Shown: positions 1 through 7,514 of the stretch, piece after piece | Numbering within the stretch: the stretch's first letter is position 1 | Layout of the letters: the number at the start of each line of letters is the position of its first letter | Assembly: GCA_025769875.1 (NCBI GenBank) | Contig: JAGFNK010001116.1 | Coordinates: 1-14,749 of the forward strand | Reading direction: 5' to 3' | Length of the DNA: 14,749 nt | Source of the DNA: Russula earlei | Taxonomy: Eukaryota > Basidiomycota > Agaricomycetes > Russulales > Russulaceae | Translations under genes and position numbers: made by a program | The notes under the pieces: model-generated | Told to the model about the DNA's origin: nothing | Seen by the model: only the letters and a program-made list of their open reading frames with translations | Database searches by the model: none

Positions 1-80
1 GATACAGAGTCAAATCACAAACGGAAGGGGCTCCCATGCACTCATCCAAGCTAGCTAACCGAATCCACCCGACGAACTCC
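1..80. repeat. Repeat copy A, left of transposase
   Basis: This stretch begins GATACAGAGT and contains GAAGGGGCTCCC and CCGAATCC. The same blocks recur in the same orientation and spacing from 1276, with scattered substitutions and a 1-nt gap. The two copies flank the decayed transposase as direct repeats, not as the inverted repeats expected at Harbinger ends. The window begins at the first base of the match, so the sequence may have been broken inside a longer repeat. Confidence 0.65.
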
Positions 81-202
81 TTGAGCGGCTCCATCATCCC
101 GATTGTGATCGATTCTGCGGCAAAAGCCCCAAAGTGGGGTGGTGTCAGGGTTGCGAAGCCGGGGAGGATGCGAGACGGGCTGATCAGCTCCTGGAGTGCG
201 CA
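1..202 (-). pseudogene. Open minus-strand frame entering the left edge (fragment?)
   Basis: One minus-strand frame is open from a possible acceptor (CCAAG at 203-207) to the window edge, about 67 codons. It reads as a fairly ordinary protein segment containing ITIGMMEPLKEFVGW and ending near CDLTLY. The second repeat copy, read on the same strand, gives a related ending (GSPF..RDSTLY), which hints that the repeat derives from a coding sequence. I do not recognise the protein. It could be a decayed second gene of the element or a chance frame. Confidence 0.2.
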
Positions 203-318
203 CTTGGACCACCTCTATACGTCTCTTCCCTTTCACCGAAAACTTCTGCAACATCGCTTGGTGTTCCGCGGATGCACCCTGCAGCGCTGCGCGTGGTCGG
301 CGATCCACGTAAAATTTC

Positions 319-1228
319 TTGCGAACGACGACATCAATGCTCAATTGTCGCGCCAAGAGTGCCAATGGCGGCCAAGTCAGGTATTTTAAACGGGTTTTAC
401 AAGCACTTGCGACACCACCCTTCTACACAACATATGTGCGGCCCCCTGATGCCGATTCGCCCACTCCTCCCAAAATCCTAAAATCGCCCGAGTTTCATCC
501 TTTTTTCGATCATGCTCTAGGTGCTATAGGTGGCACCCACTTCAGATGCATTGCGTCCACCAGAGACAGGCCACCAACAAGCACCTGGGAGGGCGTGCCC
601 ACTCAAAACTGCATTGCCGCGTGTTCCTTCGATCTTCGCTTTACCTATTTTTTGTCTGGCTGGGAGGGATCCATGGCCGATTTGACACTTTTCAATGACG
701 CCCATCAAACCGATTTTTCCATCTCAAGGGGGAAGTATTACCTTGCAGATGCTGGCTTTGCCTCATCAGATCCATTGCTTGTCCCTTATCAAAATGTGCA
801 GTATCGTGCCAATGATGTGTAAGTGGTTTATCTTTTTAATTAAATTTCTTGCTGACGTTCTTTCAAGTCCACAAAATGCCAAGGAGTTGTTCAATCTACG
901 TCATGCATCTGCTCGCAACGTCATTGAGCGGATCTTTGGGATCCTCAAGCAGCGCTTTCGAATCCTGCAACTTCCACCAGAGTATGACACAAGTATCCAA
1001 GCTCTCGTTCCACCTGCACTTGTTGCACTTCACAACTTCATTCAGCATTTTGATCCGTTAGGGATCTACATGTACGATAATGAGGCAATTGACCTCACAA
1101 TTGGTCAACCTGACTCTGCCGGGGCACTGGGAATAGGTCCAGTGACACCTGATGAGAGCTGCCTAGCCAACAAGAGGCGAGATAGGATTGCGGATGAGAT
1201 GTGGGATCAATATCAACACACTGAGTAG
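319..1228 (+). pseudogene. PIF/Harbinger-type DDE transposase, decayed
   Basis: This is the catalytic part of a fungal Harbinger-like transposase (DDE_Tnp_4 type), which in active elements cuts and reinserts the transposon. Recognisable blocks in order are RYFKRVLQAL, GGTHF, TQNCIAACSFDLRF, SGWEGSMAD, KYYLADAGF, ELFNLRHASARNVIERIFG, RFRIL and a C-terminal DQYQ. The two halves lie in different frames but join exactly if a 49-nt intron at 819-867 is removed. The second Asp (LADAGF) and the final Glu (NVIER) are present. The first catalytic Asp, normally in a GAIDGTH-like block, is Gly (GGT at 529-531). The N-terminal helical/DNA-binding part is not recognisable: the same frame has a stop at 310-312. 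The coding start is therefore nominal. It is probably inactive. Confidence 0.85.
819..867 (+). other. Intron in the transposase
   Basis: The donor is GTAAGT at 819, a GCTGAC branch-like site lies at 851-856, and the acceptor is CAAG ending at 867; the length is 49 nt. Removing it fuses ...NDV to PQNAKELFNLRH in frame and bypasses the TAA at 820-822, so this stop is not a lesion. Confidence 0.8.
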
Positions 1229-1543
1229 TTACCATGCATCATAGATTACCTCGCATCGTTTCATTTTACATGGTAGATACAGAGTTGAATCACGAATGAA
1301 GGGGCTCCCGTTCACCCATCGAAAGCTCATTCCGAATCCCCCTGCGAGTGAAATCACGATGAAGTTCACTCCTTAGACACACTCAACCCGTCCAAGACAT
1401 TGGGTCAGCCAAGTGATCATTAACCTTTTGCACAGTCATGTCCTCCCCATATCCCGAACACCTAGTGATACAGGAGAGAAAGAGTCCGAGTGAAAATACA
1501 AACAGTCTGTGGGCGGTAAAAATGCAGGTTCAAACCCCAATCT
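1229..1543. other. Intergenic, mostly repeat-derived
   Basis: This lies between the transposase stop and the end of the p31comet-like gene. The left part (1276 to about 1350) is the second repeat copy. The rest shows no convincing frame. A short inverted repeat, GGTAAA (1516-1521) and TTTACC, enters the 3' end of the neighbouring gene. Confidence 0.5.
1276..1350. repeat. Repeat copy B, right of transposase
   Basis: This is the diverged direct-repeat partner of 1-80. It begins GATACAGAGT, then GAAGGGGCTCCC, then TCCGAATCCCCC. It lies 47 nt past the transposase stop, so the two copies may mark a composite or tandemly nested element. Confidence 0.65.
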
Positions 1544-2427
1544 TTACCACTCCGCGAACCCGATCAGCTTGCCATCCCAAGCCCACCAGATCGGTTCGTC
1601 CTCTTCTCTCACCTCCGTCGTGGGTGCGAGGACGAGGGATGGACTGTCGTTGGGGCACGTTTGGCATGTGACGAGGACGCCTTCCGTTTTGATGCCCCCC
1701 GCAGCCGCACGCCGACGCGCTTTGCCCACTCCTCCCGTCGATGTGGACGCGCATGCCGATGCGTCGCCAAGGCCCGAGTCGACGAGGAAATCCCGCAACA
1801 TGTTGTCCAGCGACGAGCTGACGTTCTGCCTCGGGAGCCACGCCGGATGCGAAAAGCGCCGAGGTGCACGAAGGAGCACATGTGTTTGGGTCGGCCCTGC
1901 GAACCAAAAATAATAATAATAATAATAATAATCACGTTTTCATGGGTAGCATAGAACGGCCGTTTTTTGGTTTTTTTTTTGGTTTTCGAGGTTTGTCAAC
2001 ATGGGACGATCAGCGAGGTGTGTAAAGGGGCTTTAAAAAAAACCGGCAACGTAAAACACGCACCCAGCTCGGCCGCCATACCGCCGCCTTCGGCATGCAC
2101 GTTCACGAGCGTGCGCGCCAGCAGGCGTTCCGCCGCGCGCAGAGCCTGCTGCTCTTCGGCGTACGTGTGCGCGGGTGTCGGGGCCAAGTACGGATGCGAG
2201 GAGGAGCTGCTGCTCTGCGACGATTTGGGAGAGAGCGACGTGCGGAGCGGTCGCCTGATCGAGGTCGCGCGAGCCGGCGACGTCGGTCGCGAGGGCGCTT
2301 CCGATGAGGGAGACGGGGAACGCGACGAGGGGGGTTCAGAGACGGGAGGCCAGCTCGGCGATCCTTCGGCCTCGTCTCTACCATCGTCGCTGTCGTCTCT
2401 ACCGTCTTCGTCTTCGTCTTCGTCGTT

Positions 2428-2458
<31 letters not shown>

Positions 2459-3237
2459 TCGCCACCGTCTTCATCTCCGTGCTCCTCCTCCTCCTCCTCC
2501 TCCTCCTCCTCCTCGTCATTGCGCAAGCCATCGGATGACGGCCGAGCTTCCTCGACGTCTTCCCGTCTGCCCCAAACCTTCACCTCGAGACCCTCCAGGG
2601 CGAGCACGACCCGCGCCTTGGGAGCACCGATCGTGGGGCCGAGCACGAGCGCGAGGAAGACGGTGTCGGCGTCGCGATGTGCAGGGTTCCGCGCGAGGGC
2701 GGTGGAGAGCGCGGTGAACGTGGTGTGGAGATGCGAGGACAGCGCGTCAAAGGCGTCGATCATGTCCGTGCGCTTCTTGGCCGCGCGCGACGCGGACGAC
2801 GCGCCGCCGGGCACGCGACCCAGCTGTGCAACGGGACTAGGTCCCGGCGACGAGTGGAAGGGGGGAAGGGGGGGGGGGCGTCAGCTATTTCAGCACGCCA
2901 TGAGACACGGTTGGATTGAAAGGGGCGCGGCGCACAAGGGGACTTGGCTCTTGAGGAACAGGACGTGGCCGAGGAGCGCGACGGCGAGGCTCGCGGCCAT
3001 GTCGTCGTGGATCGCCAGCATCTCCAACTGTACGGAGGGTATCTTGAGAACACGTTCCCGCTCTCGCTTCGGTGGCGTATCTAGTCGTTCCGTGAGCGCA
3101 TCCTGTTCAGGCGAGGTGGGCGGGGTAGAAATTCGCGAAACCTCCCCACTTGTATAGGTGACGTTTGAAGAGGCAGAGGGAGAAATTGAAGCTATTACTG
3201 GGGGTGGGGGTAGATGAGACGGCGTCAAGATGGGCAT
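1544..3237 (-). CDS. p31comet (MAD2L1BP)-like Mad2-binding protein
   Basis: Three exons, 3237-2936, 2836-2064 and 1896-1544, give 475 residues. Both introns (99 and 167 nt) keep phase; the first has a CTGAC branch site. Residues about 70-106 contain LLGHVLFLKSQVPFPVAQL, which resembles the p31comet helix and its QLPLPYEQL block. Next come AAKKRTDMIDAFDALSSHL, a hydrophobic FLALVLGPTIG strand, a GLEVKVWG strand, and a disordered Asp/Glu-rich insertion (about 197-255). TYAEEQQALRAAERLLARTL (about 325-345) follows. The end, IWWAWDGKLIGFAEW, parallels the aromatic, GF-containing p31comet C-terminus. In the family, p31comet binds closed Mad2 and, with the Pch2/TRIP13 ATPase, dismantles the mitotic checkpoint complex. 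The N-terminus has several TPP/TSP sites, possible CDK targets. The assignment is from remembered family pattern and is probable, not proven. Confidence 0.65.
1911..1932. repeat. (TAA)n microsatellite in an intron
   Basis: About seven TAA units lie just upstream of the acceptor (minus strand) of the second p31comet-like intron. A T10 run at 1971-1980 lies in the same intron. Together they help make this intron (167 nt) the longest in the window. Confidence 0.9.
2404..2517. repeat. Compound (TCG)n/(TCT)n/(TCC)n coding microsatellite
   Basis: Trinucleotide tracts on the plus strand encode, on the minus strand, runs of about 11 Glu and 11 Asp plus alternating Glu/Asp within the p31comet-like protein. 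The unit is 3 nt, so expansion or contraction keeps frame and changes only the length of the acidic loop. It also creates long Ser-rich and Arg-rich shadow frames. Confidence 0.95.
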
Positions 3238-3378
3238 GTTGAGTTGACGATTGGGATGCGCTCAACTCGTGTCGTGTCGGGTCATCGAGTAGTCACGTGG
3301 ACGCGACAGTAGCACACAAACAAGTCTAATTGACCCTGCTGCAAGAAAAAGAGAACATACGTCTATGTACTGTAATCG

Positions 3379-5650
3379 TTAGGGCTCTGAATCCACTAAT
3401 CCATCCACCTCTCCCTCATCTTCCCATTGAACACTTTTCACCCCGGACGCTCGTTCCTGCCAGTTTAGCCAATCCCGTCGACCTGCCAAAATAGACAGGC
3501 AAAGAACAAAAACGCACGCCCATAAGTTCAAGTACAGAGTTTGTACGTAGCATTCCCGCCCAGCTAGACATTGACGTGCGCTGATTGATGGCGGTGCGTT
3601 GGAAGGCATCGGGCTATACTCTGGTGGTTCATGCGCGTCGAGGTTGCGTCCAAAGGCAATCGAAAAAAAGTTTGCGCCCAACACTGGGAAAATCGACACT
3701 ATCCCCCAATTCTCGGAAAAATGAGCTACAAAGTTCTTTAGCCATATGCACGGTAAAAAAGGAGGAGATTCCCACGCACCGATACCAAACCACTCGATAG
3801 ATATTGTCGGCAGCAGACCAAACCAACAACCGTAAGCAAGTCCTACGAGCCCGCTTGCAATCCAAAGGTGCCGTACATTGCCAATGGCCAGGAGTGACAA
3901 TTGTGAGAGGATGAACAAAGTGGTCACAAGCGGCAAGCAGAACGAGCGTGGGACGCGAAGACGCGACTTGGCCGTGTCCGCGACAATCCCGATGACGATT
4001 CGACCAGCGAAGTTCGCTAGGCTTAGAGTGGACACCTGAGCAGCTTGCCAGGCAGATGATTTTGCTTCATCGTACGCTGGATTCCCATGCGCAAAGAGGG
4101 CTTGGGCGATAGAGCCCACGTTGTTGATATCTAATGTGGCACCTCAATGGAATTATGCAAAGGACACGTCCGAAGGGACCTCACACATTAAACCTGTACC
4201 GGCCACTTCGAGATGTTAAAGCGGTGTCGGAGATCGATAGAATACGGAAAGCTCACAAAGGGTATGCATAGTACACAGAATCCAAAAGTCGGCCGATTTG
4301 CATAGAGTCCACCTGTATAGATCCACCCCGCGTCCCTCAACAATCTTCCGGCTTCGGGTTGCTTGAGTTGGGTCCAACATGGACCGGGGCTTGTTGAGGC
4401 TCTGAAATTGACCCGATGTGGAAAGTTCTACCACGTCAGACAGGGACGTGTGCGAAATACCGCTGTGCCCTCGCGGGCCATGTTGTTGCAATATGGGTTG
4501 GCGAGACTCTCTTTCCTCATCCTCTTGAGACAGAAATGGCGGTGATGGGCCAGGATCGTGATGTTGAAATTCATCCGGGTCAGGGGACGTAGCCAATTGC
4601 TGATAGCTCGGCGAGGATCCAACCTCGATGGCAGTTCCCACATGCGACGGAAGTGGGATACGCCGGACGAAAAAGAGCCCGACGATCACAGGGATCGCTG
4701 TACCCAGCCCGAGCACGAGCAAAAAGTCAGACGTATTGCCCGGGAAGAGTATGTGCGAGATGGAGGAGAAAAAGAACGCGGAGAGCCCAAAGCCGGACAT
4801 GACGAAACCGATGGCCATGGCACGCTGGATAGGCGTCAAGGATATTGAGAGGAACCAAAAAGCGGCAGGGCTCACCAAATGATCCGGGAAATTTCTGGCA
4901 GTGGTATTCATGGCGGCAGCCATGGAGGCATTTGCGCCAATACCAGTGATAAAACTGCACAGGATGAGGATCGCCAAGCGAAAGCGGCTCAGTTCGGCCG
5001 CGTTTCCAAGTCCCGCATCGAAGATAAAGTGTATCCCAGAATAACCGGAGAGGAGGGATATGAACCCGACTATGAGCAGCGATCGTGGGCCCTTCGTATC
5101 AGCGATCTTCCCCCAAATCGGGCCGCTCATGTACACCCCGACTGAAATAGAGTTGAACGAGGCATACGAGGCAAACGGGTGAGAACGGTACCATTTCCAG
5201 CAACAGCGAAGACGTTTAATATGGTATGTGTGAGGTGTAGACGTGCGCCTAATTGAGGGAGATATGCTGGAAGTGATGCGACGTCAGTATGTGGATTGAC
5301 TGGACTGCTAAAAAGAGAGAGGCGCGACGGTGACCGGGAGTGCCCAACGAGTGGAGTGATGGAAAGGCGAGGCGCACGGTATCACGATCCTCTAACTGAA
5401 CAATCACTCACCACCAACGACCTACACGCCAGGAAAGGGTCAGCAGGAACAATGGATGGTAGAAAGGATAGCATACATAGTTAGAACCAGAGCTGAGGGC
5501 AACCAAAACAGAGAAGAAGAGGGCTGTCAACCTTGTGTAACTGAACAGACCGGGTGCTGTTTCGAGTTCACGCATGGCCTTGGTGGTTATACGTCTAACG
5601 AGCGCGCGATGGACGGGACGAGGACGACGATGGAGACCCGAGGAACGCAC
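3379..5650 (-). CDS. Major facilitator transporter, nodulin-like/Mch1 type
   Basis: Eight exons give 603 residues: 5650-5477, 5421-5412 (10 nt), 5266-5192, 5141-4876, 4824-4257, 4205-4185 (21 nt), 4130-3780 and 3725-3379. Introns are 50-55 nt except the second (145 nt). About twelve membrane segments are visible, the first being LFFSVLVALSSGSNYVV. Family-like blocks are AYLPQLGARL, AGNVGVYMSGPIWGKIAD, RNFPDHLRAMAIGFVMSGFG, HTLLAGTGLMYINNVGS and WFGIAHFSENWG. A hydrophilic loop (about residues 235-345) separates the two six-helix halves. The resemblance is to the monocarboxylate-porter-homologue/nodulin-like branch (yeast Mch1); the substrate cannot be read from sequence. The start is the upstream ATG at 5650; a second in-frame ATG lies 25 codons later. 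Stop TAA is at 3379-3381. Confidence 0.8.
4185..4205 (-). other. 21-nt exon of the MFS gene
   Basis: It is bounded by a GAAG acceptor and a GTGAGG donor, with flanking introns of 51 and 54 nt. It supplies the AGTGLM part of the conserved HTLLAGTGLMYINNV segment. Phases are 1 and 1, so skipping would remove exactly seven residues from membrane segment 7 in frame. Confidence 0.7.
5412..5421 (-). other. 10-nt micro-exon of the MFS gene
   Basis: GTCGTTGGTG lies between a GTGTAG acceptor and a GTGAGT donor. It encodes Val-Val-Gly plus one base and links SGSNY (exon 1) to AYLPQLG (exon 3), as the family block SNYV..AY.PQLG requires. Ten nt is not a multiple of three, so skipping would shift the frame. 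Confidence 0.65.
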
Positions 5651-5841
5651 TGTTCCCTTTCTGGACAGCGCCGAGCTCTCCGAGCGCTCATCATGTCGCG
5701 CAGAACTACTACACCATCCAACTCAGACTTGTACAAGTTTCACAGACCAAAATTACCCGTGCACGATACCCCTCACCCCCTGAAGCCTGAATCAGAGCTG
5801 TGTGGCCCATCCCTCCGTCCGACTCGATCGAGATCGTGCTC
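5651..5841. promoter_or_regulatory. Shared upstream region of divergent MFS and Nudix genes
   Basis: The 191 bp between the two start codons must hold both 5' leaders and core promoters. I see no clear TATA or CCAAT box. Assignment is by position only. Confidence 0.4.
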
Positions 5842-7231
5842 ATGCTCTCCCTCCCACCACCCAGATACCTTCGGAACCTATCAACCCATCGTACGAAACG
5901 TCCCGCTCCACCATATCCACGCGCGCACAGCGCCGCGGTGCTCGTCGCGCTGTTCGTAGGGAGGGCAGGCGACATCTACGTTCTCCTCAGCCAGTAAGGC
6001 CCGGCCGCATTCCTCGCACATCTGACCGAGGCGGAAGTCCCGTCCCGGAGCTGACGCCGTGCCGTGATGCGTTCTGCCGGACAGGCGAGCCAAAACGCTC
6101 AGATCTTACGCTGGCGACACCGCGCTCCCCGGGGGGAGGATCGATGACGACGACAAGACGATCGAAGACACCGCGGTGAGTCCCCGACACGACGTCCCCC
6201 TCCTCTGTCCGATCGTGACCGGGTTGCCTTCAAGAGACGGGAAGCATTCGAGGAGGTCCTCCTCATCCCCTCGTTCTGCGCCGGGTGTCTTGTGCTGACG
6301 TCCCGCAGATCGGTCTTCCACAGGACAAGAGCAAACTCCCCATGCTCTGCATCCTCGATCCCTTTCTTGCCGGAAACGAGGTGCTCGTGACTCCGTGCGC
6401 GCCATGTCTCTCCTTCACCCGAGTCCTTGACATCCCAAACGCATCACTTATCAACCCACAGCGTGGTCGTACTCATCCTCGACAACACCCTCAAGGTACG
6501 TCGGCCCCCCCCCCAAAAAAAAAAAAAAAAAACTCCCGATCCATCGGTTTTTCACGCCCAACCCGCCCTTCCGCAGCCCGTGCTCAACGCCCCCGAAGTG
6601 GACACCCTCTTCTCGCACCCCCTCGCCTCCTTCCTCTCCACTACGTTCCCAGAGCGTGCAGCCCCGAGGGGTCCCTTCCCCGAAGCGGAGGCCCACGCGG
6701 AGACCGCCGCCGTCGAACTGCGGTACCACGCCCACCACGACCTCCCCTGGCCTTGGTCCCGGCCATCCCATCCCACGAACGGCGCGCACTCGACGACGAC
6801 GACGACGACGACGCGCCGCGCAGTGCGCATGCACCGGTTCCTCACCGGCCGCGAGGCAGGCGGCATCAAGCCCATATACGGCTTAACCGCGTTGCGTCTT
6901 CTTCCTCCTTACAAGGTCTCCCTCCCCTCGCTAACCGGGGGTTGCGCGCACCGCGTTGGCGCTCGCTCCACGTTTGCCGTGCAGTGCCATCCTCATTCAG
7001 ACGGCGACCATCGCGTGCGGCCGCCCGCCAGAGTTTCCTGTCGAGGCGCGCGGACAGCCCGGTCTCAACGAACGTGTCGCGTGGTCGCTGCGTCACCCTG
7101 GAAAGAGACTCGAGGAGGCCATGCGGAGGGAGGGCTTCGATGCCAAGCGCGCCGCACTCATCTGGGATAAGTGGGAGGCAGGAAAATGGAGGGCGGGTAG
7201 ATTCCAACAGCGGTTGCCCTTTCGGCTGTGA
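5842..7231 (+). CDS. Nudix hydrolase, coenzyme A diphosphatase (Pcd1/NUDT7/8) type
   Basis: Seven exons give 314 residues: 5842-5993, 6085-6175, 6235-6255, 6309-6394, 6462-6495, 6577-6890 and 6985-7231. SAAVLVALFVGRAGDIYVLL is the first Nudix strand. LLSQRAKTLRSYAGDTALPG matches the LL..RS..LR.H.G...FPGG signature of CoA pyrophosphatases, and the box continues into REAFEEIGL. Then come VTPVVVLILDN and PEVDTLFSHPLASFL, typical of fungal members. Such enzymes hydrolyse CoA or oxidised CoA to 3',5'-ADP and 4'-phosphopantetheine, often in peroxisomes; the C-terminus here (PFRL) is not an obvious PTS1. Exon 6 has an added Pro/His/Thr-rich loop with a Thr run. Donors GTCCTC (intron 3) and GTTGCG (intron 6) are weak but forced by phase. 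The in-frame ATG at 5842 is the assumed start; an upstream exon is possible. Confidence 0.85.
6235..6255 (+). other. 21-nt exon carrying the Nudix REAFEE motif
   Basis: It is bounded by CAAG (6231-6234) and GTCCTC (6256 on), with flanking introns of 59 and 53 nt. The whole exon is seven codons, Arg-Arg-Glu-Ala-Phe-Glu-Glu, the metal-binding heart of the Nudix box. Both junctions are phase 0. Confidence 0.8.
6505..6532 (+). repeat. C10-A18 homopolymer tract in Nudix intron 5
   Basis: Ten C followed by eighteen A lie 9 nt into an 81-nt intron (6496-6576). Removing that intron joins DNTLK to PVLNAPEV in frame. The intron length is a multiple of three and it contains no stop in the coding frame as given. 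Confidence 0.9.
6792..6813 (+). repeat. (ACG)n coding microsatellite
   Basis: Seven ACG codons encode a Thr run in the variable loop of the Nudix protein, just before the RMHRFLTGREAGGIKP block. Confidence 0.85.
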
Positions 7232-7313
7232 ATTCGGCACTCGGGTTGTCGAACCTGCTTCGACGACGTTGATACCGTATGGTTTCCGAGTAATGAACGC
7301 ATGATGAATTAAG

Positions 7314-7334
7314 CCAGCACCTCTTACGTGCTGG
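7314..7334. other. Perfect hairpin in the convergent 3' region
   Basis: CCAGCAC, a 7-nt spacer, then GTGCTGG form a 7-bp perfect inverted repeat between the Nudix stop (7231) and the 5-phosphatase stop (7515). It could lie in either or both 3' UTRs. No function is shown by the sequence. Confidence 0.5.
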
Positions 7335-7514
7335 ATTGGCATACGATACGCGATTTGTGAAGCCACAAAGAAGAAAAGGGAGCTGTCCATGAAGTCCAAG
7401 TCTGGTATCGTTAAGGCCGTTGTTGAAACAAGCGAGACCAAGACAGAGGCAAGGTAAAACGATGATAGATGGAGAAGACGTGACGACGCGCAGTCGGGAG
7501 AACGCAGGCAAGCC

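Noticed and set aside
820..822. TAA as an inactivating stop in the transposase
   Set aside because: It is part of the GTAAGT donor of a 49-nt intron whose removal restores the conserved frame.
1515..1550. tRNA-like B box (GGTTCAAACC) with flanking GGTAAA/TTTACC inverted repeat
   Set aside because: There is no matching A box or cloverleaf, and the right side overlaps the coding end of the p31comet-like gene.
1967..3157. Long plus-strand Ser-rich open frame (396 codons)
   Set aside because: It is the complement of the acidic microsatellite and GC-rich p31comet-like exons. The minus strand shows correct splice phases and family-like blocks.
6505..6532. A18 tract as the poly-A tail of a retroposon
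   Set aside because: It lies inside a short spliceable intron, with no target duplication or element body next to it.
6285..7304. Long plus-strand open frame of 339 codons across the Nudix gene
   Set aside because: It reads exon 4 in the correct frame but then runs through introns and later exons out of frame. The spliced Nudix model explains the region.
6866..7441. Minus-strand 191-codon frame opposite the Nudix 3' exon
   Set aside because: It is a shadow frame with no recognisable domain, opposite a conserved exon.
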